A stretch of DNA of 38,667 nucleotides, from positions 1-38,667 of the forward strand of contig JABWAS010000009.1 of NCBI GenBank assembly GCA_013360865.1, written 5' to 3'. The notes beneath the pieces are model-generated. The model saw only the letters and a program-made list of their open reading frames with translations. It did no database searches and was not told the origin of the DNA. This document shows, one piece after another, positions 15,008 to 22,643 of this stretch; position 1 is the stretch's first letter; every line of letters starts with the position of its first letter. A program made the translations under genes and the position numbers. Source of the DNA: Candidatus Paceibacter sp. Its GTDB lineage: Bacteria > Patescibacteriota > Minisyncoccia > UBA9983.

Positions 15008-16366
15008 TTAAAAACTTCCAAAATCGCCCCTTTCTATGCCGCTGAAGCTGACTTTTTCCGGATTAAAATACAGGTCTATTTTTCCAGTGGGGCCGTTTCT
15101 ATGCTTCTCAACGTGAATCTCGGCTATGTTCTTTCTGTCCGTGTCCGGTTTGTATTTATCCTCCCGATAAATAAACATAACAACGTCCGCGTCCTGCTCA
15201 ATTGAGCCGGAATCGCGCAGGTCGTGCAGTTTAGGAATGGGCGGATTTCTCAATTCCACCGCTCTGGCCAGCTGCGACAGCGCCAGCACCGGTACCTCCA
15301 GATCTTTGGCCAATCCTTTGAGCGAGCGGGAAATTTCCGTTATCTGCTGGACCATGTTGTCGGACTTCTGCCGCGGCACCATAAGCTGGAGATAATCAAC
15401 GACCAGAAGCCCAAGGCCGTGTTCCGCCTGCAGCCGCCTGGCTTTGGCTCTCATCTGCATAATGTTTACGGATGATTCGTCGTCTATGAATATCGGCGCG
15501 GTGGAAAGCCTGTCCAAAGCGTCTCTTATCCTGGTGAACTCTTCTTCGCTGGAAAGTTTGCCGGTACGCAATTTCCACGAGTCAACGTGCGCTTCCGAAG
15601 CGATCATTCTGTCCACCAAAGACTGGGTGGACATTTCAAGACTAAAGATGCCCACAGGTATACTATATTTACAGGCCACGTTGCGGGCAATGTCCAAAGC
15701 CAGCGCCGATTTACCCATGGAAGGCCGGGCGGCAAGAATGATGAGGTCTGATTTCTGGAATCCGGCCAGCAAATTGTCCAGCTCGGAAAATCCGGTCGGC
15801 GTGCCTCGCAGTTCGCCCTTGGACTTATGCAGCTTGTCAAACCTCTCCCAGGCATCCATCATGGATGTCTTCATATTCACAAATCTTTGTTTGGATGACA
15901 TTCTGGCGATGCTGAATATCTTTTTCTCCGCTTCGTCCAGAAGGGAGTCAATCTCTTCCTCCTCTTTGTAGCCGAGCTGGGAGATGTGGCTGGAGGATTC
16001 TATCAGGTCCCTCAGGACGCTTTTCTTGTGGACTATCTCGGCGTAATGTTTGGCGTTGCTGGCGGTAGGCACGTAATTGACCAGTTCCGCGAGGTAGGCG
16101 CTGCCGCCGACGTTTTCCAAAAGCTTTTTTTCTTTAAGCCGGTTGGAAAGCGAGAGAACGTCTATCGGCTCCCGTTTGGAGTGCAGGTCCATTATTGCTT
16201 CGTAAATCGCCTGATGTTTGTTGTGGTAAAAATCTTCCGGCTGAAGAATATCCACCACCACGTCCATTACCTTCGGCTCAAGCATCAGCGCCCCCAAAAC
16301 AGATTTTTCCGCCTCAAGATTGTGGGGCGGGATTCTCACGGACAAAGATTTGAATTCGTCGGACAT
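15008..16366 (-). CDS. dnaB: Replicative DNA helicase DnaB
   Basis: Hexameric 5'-3' helicase at the replication fork; 452 residues, normal length. The N-terminal domain is RIPPHNLEAEKSVLGALM, then the linker, then the RecA-like domain with Walker A AARPSMGKSALALD, the FSLEMSTQSLVDRM block, Walker B LLVVDYLQLM, LSQLARAVELR and GSIEQDADVVMFIYRE. No intein is present. The promoter on the minus strand is TTGCGC, 17 nt, TATTAT (16380-16408). The predicted leader is about 7 nt. recR follows. Confidence 0.97.
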   Translation of the reverse strand: MSDEFKSLSVRIPPHNLEAEKSVLGALMLEPKVMDVVVDILQPEDFYHNKHQAIYEAIMDLHSKREPIDVLSLSNRLKEKKLLENVGGSAYLAELVNYVPTASNAKHYAEIVHKKSVLRDLIESSSHISQLGYKEEEEIDSLLDEAEKKIFSIARMSSKQRFVNMKTSMMDAWERFDKLHKSKGELRGTPTGFSELDNLLAGFQKSDLIILAARPSMGKSALALDIARNVACKYSIPVGIFSLEMSTQSLVDRMIASEAHVDSWKLRTGKLSSEEEFTRIRDALDRLSTAPIFIDDESSVNIMQMRAKARRLQAEHGLGLLVVDYLQLMVPRQKSDNMVQQITEISRSLKGLAKDLEVPVLALSQLARAVELRNPPIPKLHDLRDSGSIEQDADVVMFIYREDKYKPDTDRKNIAEIHVEKHRNGPTGKIDLYFNPEKVSFSGIERGDFGSF

Positions 16367-16379
16367 AAGTATTGCTTAA

Positions 16380-16408
16380 ATAATACACAATGTCGGGAGC
16401 AAGCGCAA
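16380..16408 (-). promoter_or_regulatory. dnaB promoter (divergent)
   Basis: On the minus strand TTGCGC (16403-16408), 17-nt spacer, TATTAT (16380-16385), then 13 nt to the ATG. It is back-to-back with the promoter at 16411-16438, so the -35 boxes are only 2 nt apart and the two may interfere. Confidence 0.6.
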
Positions 16409-16410
16409 AA

Positions 16411-16438
16411 TTGACATGGCGTTTAATCATAATAATAT
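16411..16438 (+). promoter_or_regulatory. Sigma-70-type promoter for the acidic orphan gene
   Basis: TTGACA (16411-16416), 16-nt spacer, TAATAT (16433-16438). A leader of about 60 nt ends in AAGGAGGGGG. Confidence 0.7.
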
Positions 16439-16504
16439 TAAAGCTAGCGGCAGAAGTTCCTTAACTTTAAAAATAAAAACCAAGACGAACAAAAGGAGGG
16501 GGAC

Positions 16505-16936
16505 ATGGTTGACAAGATTTTAGAGTACGCGCTAGTGCAGCACGACGAGAACAGCATATCAATTCACTTTAAGCGAAGATTGTCCGAAACTCTTGATGGT
16601 GTTGAGATATTAATGGAGTTGCCTATTATTGCCAGCGCCGGCGAAATTCAAAGTCTTCACGAAGACGACGACACCGAAGCCGAAGTTGAAATTGCCGTAG
16701 AAGACGATAACACCGTTCGCAACTCAAATAATCTTTTGCGTTTAATCGGCCAGATGGTGGGGAGAGTGTCCGGCGTTAGTTATGCTGAAATTGATAACTT
16801 TGAGATTTTTATTGAGAAAGGGCTTTTGTTCAATTGGGACAAGGTAGTGGTAGATGTTATTTCCAATGTCCTCATGGCAATAGGACCAAATTGGAAAGCA
16901 AAACTTGTGTATATAAACAAGCAGGAAGGTAAATAA
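16505..16936 (+). CDS. Acidic protein of unknown function
   Basis: 143 residues with a strongly acidic central stretch (HEDDDTEAEVEIAVEDD), no TM and no signal peptide. It alternates beta-like segments (SISIHFKRRL, VEILMELPIIA) with helix-like ones (NNLLRLIGQMVGRV). Start ATG after AAGGAGGGGGAC, an exceptionally strong ribosome site. Complete transcription unit: divergent promoter and an 18-bp terminator at 16945-16984. I recognise no family. It lies between dnaB and corA and seems functionally unrelated to either. Confidence 0.75.
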   Translation: MVDKILEYALVQHDENSISIHFKRRLSETLDGVEILMELPIIASAGEIQSLHEDDDTEAEVEIAVEDDNTVRNSNNLLRLIGQMVGRVSGVSYAEIDNFEIFIEKGLLFNWDKVVVDVISNVLMAIGPNWKAKLVYINKQEGK

Positions 16937-16944
16937 AGTACATT

Positions 16945-16984
16945 AAAAGAGCCGAGAATTAGAAGCCTAATTCTCGGCTCTTTT
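16945..16984. terminator. Bidirectional terminator
   Basis: AAAAGAGCCGAGAATTAG (16945-16962) pairs perfectly over 18 bp with its complement at 16967-16984, with a 4-nt loop. It is A-rich and T-rich on the outer sides, between convergent genes. Confidence 0.9.
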
Positions 16985-16992
16985 ATATCTAC

Positions 16993-17907
16993 TTACAGCC
17001 ACTTTTTCTTTTTAAATACGGAGAAGGTCGCGCCGGCGGCGGCAATCATCAAAAATACCACTATCCAGAAATCTCCGGTTTTCCCGACGATAGGCAAAGA
17101 GTTGGTGTTCATACTGAACAGACTGGACAAGAACATTACCGGAAAGGTGATAAAAGCCATGATGGTCAAAGTTTTCATAATCTCATTAGTGCGGTTGGAG
17201 AGCAGGGAATTGTTTGTTTCTCGCAGAATTTCTATGGCCTGGCGGGAATTGTCCAGCAAGCTCTCAACCCGACCCAGCTCTCCTTCAATTATTCTCAAAT
17301 AGCGTTGGAATTCCTCGCCCATCAATTTTCCGTCTATGGCTTCCAGCGACGCCATGACACTTTTATGCGCGTGCACCGACCGCTCAAACTCCAAAATGTC
17401 CCGCTGAACGAAAGAAATTTCCTTTACCATCTCTTTCTCCAACCCTTTGAACACATGCTCTTCTATAATGGATATTTTTTCCTGGACGTGATCCAGCTGC
17501 CGCAAGGCGAAGTCGTATAAATGCCGGATGATGAGAAACATCAGGCGGCTGGTGCTTTTGGACATATTCTTTTCTCCCATCAGAGAGTCAACCTCAAAAG
17601 TTTTTATCATTTCGTGCAGAGGAATGATGGACTGGTAGTGGGTGGTGATTATGAAATTTTTTCCGACGATAAAGTCTATTTCGCAGGGGGAGCTGGTCTT
17701 TCTAACGATATCATAAACAGGGAAGTGCAGGACGAGATAAATAAATTTGTCGTAAGCGTCAACCTTGGGGCGGACTGTGGGGCGCAGAAGCTCGTCGGCC
17801 ACCGCGGGCGGAATGGCGAATTTTTGCATCACTTCTTTAACCTCTTCCGGCGTGGGCGACTCCAAATCCGTCCAGGAAAGATTTTTGCGCTTGTGGGAAG
17901 AAATCAT
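16993..17907 (-). CDS. corA: CorA-family divalent cation transporter with SMN instead of GMN
   Basis: 304 residues. An N-terminal cytoplasmic alpha/beta domain is followed by a long helical stalk and two C-terminal TM segments (TIMAFITFPVMFLSSLF and FWIVVFLMIAAAGATF), ending in KKKKWL. In CorA the invariant selectivity motif after TM1 is GMN. Here it reads FSMNTNSLP, so the glycine is replaced by serine. The family fold is clear, but Mg2+ selectivity or transport may differ. The gene is divergent from ctpA, and the spacer holds a 37-bp palindrome (17924-17960). Confidence 0.88.
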   Translation of the reverse strand: MISSHKRKNLSWTDLESPTPEEVKEVMQKFAIPPAVADELLRPTVRPKVDAYDKFIYLVLHFPVYDIVRKTSSPCEIDFIVGKNFIITTHYQSIIPLHEMIKTFEVDSLMGEKNMSKSTSRLMFLIIRHLYDFALRQLDHVQEKISIIEEHVFKGLEKEMVKEISFVQRDILEFERSVHAHKSVMASLEAIDGKLMGEEFQRYLRIIEGELGRVESLLDNSRQAIEILRETNNSLLSNRTNEIMKTLTIMAFITFPVMFLSSLFSMNTNSLPIVGKTGDFWIVVFLMIAAAGATFSVFKKKKWL

Positions 17908-17923
17908 AATTTGCGTTATTGGT

Positions 17924-17960
17924 TCGATGTCGGACGTCGAAGCTCGACGTCCGACATCGA
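17924..17960. repeat. 37-bp palindrome in the corA-ctpA spacer
   Basis: TCGATGTCGGACGTCGA (17924-17940) pairs perfectly over 17 bp with 17944-17960, loop AGC. It shares the TCGA-n3-C-GGAC-n-TCGA pattern with the palindrome at 20369-20415. It could be an operator for the divergent pair, but the similarity to a coding-region copy favours a dispersed element. Confidence 0.7.
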
Positions 17961-18002
17961 GGATTGTTTTAATTATAACTTTTTTGATGTAGAATGGAAA
18001 TT

Positions 18003-19220
18003 ATGCAAAAAAGAAAAAAACTTTTTACCTGGATAAGCTGCTTTTTGGCGGCTTTATTGATTTTTTCCGCCGGAGCTTACTTCGGTTATTCACAGATACC
18101 GGATGTGGAGATAGTGACGGGTTTGGCGAATAAAGAGACGGAAAAGCCGGCCGAGGTTGATTTTTCTCCGTTCTGGAAGGCTTGGTCTGTCATCAAATCA
18201 AAATACGTTTCCGCCGGCGACGCGGACGACCAGAAGCTTGTCTGGGGCGCCGTGGAAGGGCTGACAAAATCATTAGGCGACCCGCATTCAGTGTTCTTCC
18301 CGCCGCAGGAAGCGAAAGAATTTGAGGAAAACATCAGAGGCGACTTCGGCGGCGTGGGAATGGAAATAGGGGTTAAAGGAGGCTACGTCACGGTAATAGC
18401 GCCGCTTAAAGATACTCCGGCTTATCGCGCCGGCATTAAAGCGGGCGACAAAATTTTAAAAATTGGCGATAAGGAAGCTTTGGATATGAGCGCGGAAGAA
18501 GCGGCTCGGCTCATCCGCGGAGAGATAGGCACTACGGTCGCCCTCCTGATATTGCAGAAAGACCAGGACGAGCCTAAAGAATTTAAAATAACGAGGGCCA
18601 AAATCACCGTGCCTATTTTGGACACGGAGCAATTGCCGGGTGGCATATTCGTCATCAAGCTTTACAGCTTCTCCGGCAACTCCGACAAAGAATTCCGCCA
18701 GGCCATCCGAGACTTCGTCTATTCCGGCAAAGATAAGCTCATTATAGACCTGCGGGGCAATCCGGGTGGATTTTTGGAATCGGCGGTGGACATATCCAGC
18801 TGGTTCTTGCCGGCGGGAGAAGTGGTAGCCAGGGAAAAATTCGCCAGCGGAGAAGAAAATCTCTTTCGCAGCAAAGGCTATGATGTCTTTAAAAATCTTC
18901 CTTTGGCGATATTGGTCAACGAGGGCAGCGCCTCCGCTTCCGAGATTATGGCTGGCGCTTTGCAGGAGCACGGCAAAGCCAAGCTCGTCGGAACAAAAAC
19001 TTACGGCAAGGGTTCGGTGCAGGAATTGTTTGAGATAACGCCGGACACCTCGCTCAAGCTCACTATCGCCAAATGGTTAACCCCCAATGGCCGTTCCATC
19101 TCCGACCTCGGCCTGGAACCGGATTACAAGGTGGAAATAACCAAGAAAGACGTGGAAGCCGAAAAAGACCCCCAAATGGAAAAGGCGATAGAGGTGGTCA
19201 AGAATTGGGGTAAATTATAA
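18003..19220 (+). CDS. ctpA: C-terminal processing peptidase (S41 family)
   Basis: 405 residues from the ATG at 18003; an ATG at 17994 is also in frame. Signal/TM anchor [21 protein letters not shown], an N-terminal helical domain, PDZ domain ([19 protein letters not shown] to [11 protein letters not shown]), then the S41 protease core. The catalytic Ser is in [15 protein letters not shown] and the Lys in [10 protein letters not shown]. The substrate-binding strand is [13 protein letters not shown]. It acts outside the membrane on protein C-termini. The TAGAAT box at 17990-17995 ends 7 nt before 18003, which favours the second ATG and a leaderless mRNA. Confidence 0.95.
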   Translation: MQKRKKLFTWISCFLAALLIFSAGAYFGYSQIPDVEIVTGLANKETEKPAEVDFSPFWKAWSVIKSKYVSAGDADDQKLVWGAVEGLTKSLGDPHSVFFPPQEAKEFEENIRGDFGGVGMEIGVKGGYVTVIAPLKDTPAYRAGIKAGDKILKIGDKEALDMSAEEAARLIRGEIGTTVALLILQKDQDEPKEFKITRAKITVPILDTEQLPGGIFVIKLYSFSGNSDKEFRQAIRDFVYSGKDKLIIDLRGNPGGFLESAVDISSWFLPAGEVVAREKFASGEENLFRSKGYDVFKNLPLAILVNEGSASASEIMAGALQEHGKAKLVGTKTYGKGSVQELFEITPDTSLKLTIAKWLTPNGRSISDLGLEPDYKVEITKKDVEAEKDPQMEKAIEVVKNWGKL

Positions 19221-19228
19221 GCAAAACC

Positions 19229-19251
19229 ACTTGGACATCAGATGTCCAAGT
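19229..19251. repeat. 23-bp palindrome in the ctpA-rplI spacer (ACTTGGA family)
   Basis: ACTTGGACATC-A-GATGTCCAAGT, perfect 11-bp arms. It lies 9 nt after the ctpA stop and 12 nt before the rplI ATG. No T-run follows on the plus strand, so it is not a standard terminator. Confidence 0.75.
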
Positions 19252-19263
19252 AAAATAAAAACT

Positions 19264-19695
19264 ATGAAAGTAATTCTAAATCAGGACGTGTCCGGGGTGG
19301 GCAGAAAACACGAGGTTAAAAACGTCAGCGACGGCTACGCGCGCAACTTTCTTTTTCCGCGCAAATTGGCGCAGGCCGCCACGGAACAGGCGGTAATGTC
19401 GGCGGAGAAAATCAAGAAACAAAAAGAGGAAGAAAGAAAGATAACGGAAGACATTATGGAAAAAAACATCAAAGCATTGAGCGGCGTAAAAATCACCCTC
19501 AAAGAAAAAGCCAACGAAAAAGGCCATCTTTTCTCCAACATCCGCGCCGAAGAAATAAGCAAGAGGCTGAAAGAAGAACACCGCCTGGACATTCCGGCAA
19601 AAATGATAGAAATGCCGGAGCACTTAAAGGAGCTCGGCGTCCACAAAGCCAAAGTCAAAAATCAAGAGTTTGAAATAGAAATCCTGCCGCTGTAA
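19264..19695 (+). CDS. rplI: Large ribosomal subunit protein bL9
   Basis: 143 residues. It starts [18 protein letters not shown], the family N-terminal domain, with [14 protein letters not shown], then the long connecting helix and the C-terminal domain ([30 protein letters not shown]). An in-frame TTG 33 nt upstream lies inside the palindrome and would add residues unknown in the family, so the ATG at 19264 is chosen. bL9 is missing from some CPR groups such as Microgenomates, so its presence here is compatible with Parcubacteria. Confidence 0.96.
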   Translation: MKVILNQDVSGVGRKHEVKNVSDGYARNFLFPRKLAQAATEQAVMSAEKIKKQKEEERKITEDIMEKNIKALSGVKITLKEKANEKGHLFSNIRAEEISKRLKEEHRLDIPAKMIEMPEHLKELGVHKAKVKNQEFEIEILPL

Positions 19696-19821
19696 AAAAC
19701 TGTAAAAAATTCGAAATCCGAATATCGAAATTCGAAACAAATTTAAAATTTTTAAATCTTAAATTTTTTTATTCGAATTTTAATATTGTTTCGGATTTAG
19801 TGCTTCGTGCTTCGGATTTTC
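19696..19821. other. AT-rich spacer with mirrored TTCGAA/CGGATT words between convergent rplI and rpmA
   Basis: Contains repeated CGAAATCCGAA, CGAAATTCGAAAC and, further on, their complements (ATTCGAATTTT, GTTTCGGATTT), then TGCTTCGTGCTTCGGATTTTC. The two halves can fold into a long imperfect stem with an AT-rich loop. It may serve as a two-way terminator. No ORF of interest. Confidence 0.45.
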
Positions 19822-20094
19822 TTAAACGACGCTGGCGACTTTTTTCCTTTTGACGTTGCCGTCGTAAGAGACTTTTCTAACGTCAGTGAATTTAACGACG
19901 CCTTCTTTAAGAGAGAAGATGGTGCAATCCTTGCCCATCTTGGCGTTTTTGCCGGCCATTATCTTAACCCCTTTCTGGCGGACGATAATAGAACCGGCCT
20001 TCGCGGTCTGGCCGTCATGAATCTTAATCCCGCGATATTTAGGAGCGGAATCTCTTAGGTTATGTGTTGTACCTCCGGCTTTTACGTGTGCCAT
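19822..20094 (-). CDS. rpmA: Large ribosomal subunit protein bL27
   Basis: 90 residues from the ATG at 20094: AHVKAGGTTHNLRDSAPKY, then GSIIVRQKGVKIMAGKN. The N-terminal tail that reaches the peptidyl-transferase centre is present without a cleavable extension. An in-frame upstream start at 20133 would add 13 residues (MKQPGRTAKFLEI). That resembles the Firmicutes-style cleavable extension only in position, and it overlaps the neighbouring gene region, so it is not preferred. Not linked to rplU, unlike in most bacteria. Confidence 0.94.
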   Translation of the reverse strand: MAHVKAGGTTHNLRDSAPKYRGIKIHDGQTAKAGSIIVRQKGVKIMAGKNAKMGKDCTIFSLKEGVVKFTDVRKVSYDGNVKRKKVASVV

Positions 20095-20196
20095 AATTTC
20101 TAAAAATTTTGCGGTCCTGCCTGGTTGCTTCAACCTGGAAGGTCAGTAAAATTTTTGATGACTGAAAGAATAATTTATATTACTATAATATTTAGT

Positions 20197-20586
20197 ATGT
20201 TATCAGAAATGACAAACCTTTGCAAGAGGGCGAAAGAATGGCTGAAAGTCAATGAAAGGGACTTATTCTTAGCCGCCGTTATCGTTTTGGTGGCGGCCAT
20301 AAGTTTTGGTTTGGGCCGTCTATCCAAAATCCGGGAAGAAAAAACGCCGATAATAATAGAAAGTGCCTCGTCGACACCGGACTTCGACGAGACTCGTCGA
20401 AGTCCGGTGTCGACGCAAGCGCAAGATAAAATATTCGTCGCCTCTAAAAACGGCAAAAAATATTATTACGCATGGTGCGAATCGGCGCAAAAAATAAAAG
20501 AAAGCAACCGCGTCTGGTTTGCCACCAAAGAAGAAGCCGAAAAATCGGGCTACGAACCGGCAGCCAATTGCAGGGGACTGAAATAA
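20197..20586 (+). CDS. Membrane-anchored protein with Ada/sunset-like C-terminal domain
   Basis: 129 residues from ATG 20197; upstream in-frame ATGs at 20158 and earlier are possible. A single TM (LFLAAVIVLVAAISFGLG) follows a basic lead. The C-terminal 50 residues, FVASKNGKKYYYAWCESAQ to FATKEEAEKSGYEPAANC, match the small Ada zinc-binding/sunset-like module seen attached to TM anchors in CPR proteins; two cysteines and the YYYAWC motif are present. Between anchor and domain the linker SSTPDFDETRRSPVST is encoded by a perfect 47-bp palindrome. A TATAAT at 20184-20189 ends 7 nt before the ATG at 20197, favouring that start and a leaderless mRNA. Confidence 0.7.
   Translation: MLSEMTNLCKRAKEWLKVNERDLFLAAVIVLVAAISFGLGRLSKIREEKTPIIIESASSTPDFDETRRSPVSTQAQDKIFVASKNGKKYYYAWCESAQKIKESNRVWFATKEEAEKSGYEPAANCRGLK
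20369..20415. repeat. 47-bp perfect palindrome in the linker of the TM/sunset-like gene
   Basis: 22-bp perfect arms (20369-20390 and 20394-20415), loop GAC. Left arm begins CGTCGACACCGGACTTCGAC. Shares word order with the spacer palindrome 17924-17960. Confidence 0.8.
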
Positions 20587-20589
20587 TTT

Positions 20590-20618
20590 TTGACAAAATA
20601 ATTTAAATATGCTTGAAT
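20590..20618 (+). promoter_or_regulatory. Possible promoter of the secreted DxDxDG protein
   Basis: TTGACA (20590-20595), 17-nt spacer, TTGAAT preceded by TGC. The -10 is weak. The long leader (about 100 nt) carries two Shine-Dalgarno sequences: AAAGGAGGAG near 20663 with no start codon behind it, and AGGAGG at 20714-20719 before the GTG. Confidence 0.4.
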
Positions 20619-20724
20619 ACCGCAATAAGATTTTCGTCTTATTTTAGAACATTAACAACAGAAAGGAGGAGAAATAATTTTTTATTTTATCTTAATTTAA
20701 TCTTTTTGTTTCAGGAGGTGAGTG

Positions 20725-21345
20725 GTGAAGAAATTTATTTCGCTCTTGGCTGTAATTTTATTTTTTTCGGTATCGGCTGAGGTTGTGCTGGCGGATTGCG
20801 TAAACATCCAAAGCGGAACATTGGTTGACTCCGCCGGAAACACAATCCAAACTGGCTACGACCAATTTGGGTATAACTATCAAGCGCATAAGTTTAACGG
20901 CACCTACGACGGCTCGGACAGGGTGCTTGATGGGACGTACTGGGGCGACACGGCCGACTATGTTGATGACAAGCTTATGATGAAGTGGAACGACGCCTGG
21001 TTGTCCAACAAAGATTGCGACGGAGACGGAAAACTGGACCGGCACTTCGGACATTCCAGCTATATAGACTCAGGAGCATGGCTGACCAACAATGTGGAAG
21101 GCGATTATTATGACGCCGATGGCAATGAGTGCCATTACACTTATTTCGTGAAAATCGTCGCTGTTTCAGCCACCGATGTTTTGGTTGGCGGAATATGGCA
21201 CGACGAAAGCGGCGTAGAAATTGGTCCTGAAATTTGGGGCCAGTTCGCCATAATACAGTCGGTGTACAATGATCCCTGTGGAGGTTCGCATGGGGTAGAA
21301 TATTTGAGCCCAGCTCGCCCAGGACTCGGCAACCGGGAAGATTAA
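20725..21345 (+). CDS. Secreted protein with a DxDxDG calcium-loop-like motif
   Basis: 206 residues from the second of two tandem GTG codons, about 6 nt after AGGAGG. Sec signal peptide KKFISLLAVILFFSVSAEVVLADC, with likely cleavage after VLA. If the Cys were lipidated it would be a lipoprotein, but the sequence before it (VLAD) is not a good lipobox. The mature part is Tyr/Asp/Trp-rich, with DCDGDGKLDRHFG resembling an EF-hand/dockerin calcium loop. Five or so cysteines may form disulfides. I do not recognise a named domain. Regulated as an independent unit with a long leader and a strong terminator. Confidence 0.7.
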   Translation: MKKFISLLAVILFFSVSAEVVLADCVNIQSGTLVDSAGNTIQTGYDQFGYNYQAHKFNGTYDGSDRVLDGTYWGDTADYVDDKLMMKWNDAWLSNKDCDGDGKLDRHFGHSSYIDSGAWLTNNVEGDYYDADGNECHYTYFVKIVAVSATDVLVGGIWHDESGVEIGPEIWGQFAIIQSVYNDPCGGSHGVEYLSPARPGLGNRED

Positions 21346-21368
21346 GTTAAGATAAACAAAATTCAGCC

Positions 21369-21411
21369 AAAAGGCGGTCTTGCGTAATCTAAAGCAAGCC
21401 GCCTTTTTATT
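21369..21411 (+). terminator. Rho-independent terminator
   Basis: AAAAGGCGGTCTTGC and GCAAGCCGCCTTTT pair with one bulge, then a T-rich run. Confidence 0.85.
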
Positions 21412-21414
21412 TTA

Positions 21415-21423
21415 TGATATAAT
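21415..21423 (+). promoter_or_regulatory. Extended -10 promoter
   Basis: TGATATAAT, with 11 nt between the hexamer and the ATG at 21435. No Shine-Dalgarno. Confidence 0.65.
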
Positions 21424-21434
21424 TCTAAAATCCT

Positions 21435-22166
21435 ATGTCCGAGTATTATAAGCCAAACAGGGGAGAGTCGTGGAATTACGGCGGGAAAACAAAAATTGAC
21501 TTGTTTTTGGAGTGTCCGAGGTGTTTTTATCTGGACAACAAGCTGGGGGTAAAGCGGGTGCCCGGTTTCCCATTCGCTTTAAACAGCGCGGTGGACCATC
21601 TGCTCAAGCAGGAATTTGACATTCATCGCGCTAAGAACGAACAGCATCCGCTGCAAAAAGAATACGGGTTGGACGCGAGGCCTGTTGCTCACGAGGAGTT
21701 GGACGAATGGCGGAGAAATTTTGGCGGGATAAAATTCTTGCACAAGCCGACGGGTTTACTGGTTACCGGCGCAATTGACGATTTGTGGATAAACGGGGAA
21801 GGGGAATACATCGTCGTTGACTATAAGGCCACCGCCAAAGACGAGGCGGTAAAAGAGCTTGATAAAGAATGGCAGAGCGGCTACAAACGTCAGATGGAGG
21901 TGTACCAGTGGCTGCTGCGGCAAAACGGATATAAAGTTTCGGACATCGGCTACTTTGTTTACTGCACCGGCAAAATGGACCGGAAGGCTTTTGACAAAAG
22001 AATTGATTTTGACATCAATCTGATAGCGCACAAAGGGGAAGATTCCTGGGTAGAAGGGATTTTGCTCAAAATCAAAAAATGCCTGGACAGCGCCATTATT
22101 CCAAAATCAAGCAAAATTTGCGACCATTGCGCCTACTGGAACTCCAGAAAAAAGTTTGAAGAGTAA
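21435..22166 (+). CDS. PD-(D/E)XK nuclease, RecB/Cas4-like with four cysteines
   Basis: 243 residues. The nuclease core is GAIDDLWINGEGEYIVVDYKAT (described by its parts: Asp in GAIDD, then VVDYK), followed by the QMEVYQWLL motif typical of RecB-like enzymes. N-terminal CPRC and C-terminal CDHC give two CxxC pairs that could hold a metal or Fe-S cluster, as in Cas4 and AddB. No cas genes or repeats are nearby, so a CRISPR role is not supported. It lies just upstream of the restriction island. A general DNA repair or defence nuclease is the safe call. Confidence 0.8.
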   Translation: MSEYYKPNRGESWNYGGKTKIDLFLECPRCFYLDNKLGVKRVPGFPFALNSAVDHLLKQEFDIHRAKNEQHPLQKEYGLDARPVAHEELDEWRRNFGGIKFLHKPTGLLVTGAIDDLWINGEGEYIVVDYKATAKDEAVKELDKEWQSGYKRQMEVYQWLLRQNGYKVSDIGYFVYCTGKMDRKAFDKRIDFDINLIAHKGEDSWVEGILLKIKKCLDSAIIPKSSKICDHCAYWNSRKKFEE

Positions 22167-22216
22167 AAAATGTCCGCAATTTTAGACGATCGTTCGGGAG
22201 TGCGTACATTTTTTCT
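22165..22216 (+). terminator. Probable terminator after the nuclease gene
   Basis: AAAAAATGTCCGCA (22165-22178) pairs with TGCGTACATTTTTT (22201-22214) apart from one position. It includes the stop codon. Confidence 0.6.
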
Positions 22217-22322
22217 TAATAAAACGATAAAATTTTTTGTGGACTTAGCGGTTTAATTATGCTTAAATTTTTGCAGGCATATTTTACTTTAACAAAACTT
22301 TTTAGTTTATAAGGAGAAAATT

Positions 22323-22505
22323 ATGCAACGAGCAGAATTTATGAAAGGCGAAATAAGAATAACCAATGGCAAAGGGGAGAAAGCGGTTTTTACGGCTAAA
22401 GGAAGTCAGGTTGTTATTGAGATGACAAATGGCGACGGGAACAAAGTTTCCATGGCGCTTGATAGGCTTTCAACCAAAAAACTGAAAAATTTTTTCTCAA
22501 AATAA
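22323..22505 (+). CDS. 60-residue protein of unknown function
   Basis: Starts 7 nt after AAGGAG. The sequence has beta-rich spacing (GEIRITNGKGEKAVFTAKG, then VVIEMTNGDGNKVSMAL) and a basic C-terminus KKLKNFFSK. No TM and no cysteine. It is a stand-alone unit between two terminators. I recognise no family. The leader upstream (22217-22322) is AT-rich, with no clear promoter. Confidence 0.65.
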   Translation: MQRAEFMKGEIRITNGKGEKAVFTAKGSQVVIEMTNGDGNKVSMALDRLSTKKLKNFFSK

Positions 22506-22538
22506 AATAGAATAAAATTAAAATAACGCCACAAACCC

Positions 22539-22570
22539 CGCCGCCAGCCCAAACCTGGCGGCGATTTTTT
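22539..22570 (+). terminator. Rho-independent terminator
   Basis: CGCCGCCAG (22539-22547) pairs with CTGGCGGCG (22555-22563), loop 7 nt, then ATTTTTT. Confidence 0.9.
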
Positions 22571-22625
22571 ATGCCAAAAACCGTTTGAAAAATGAACGGA
22601 AAAACTTTGTATTTTGGCCTAAAAA

Positions 22626-22634
22626 TGGTATAAT
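22626..22634 (+). promoter_or_regulatory. Extended -10 promoter of the hsdR operon
   Basis: TGGTATAAT, with 9 nt between the hexamer and the ATG at 22644, so the predicted transcript begins about 2-3 nt before the start codon. Confidence 0.7.
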
Positions 22635-22643
22635 TATAAAACA

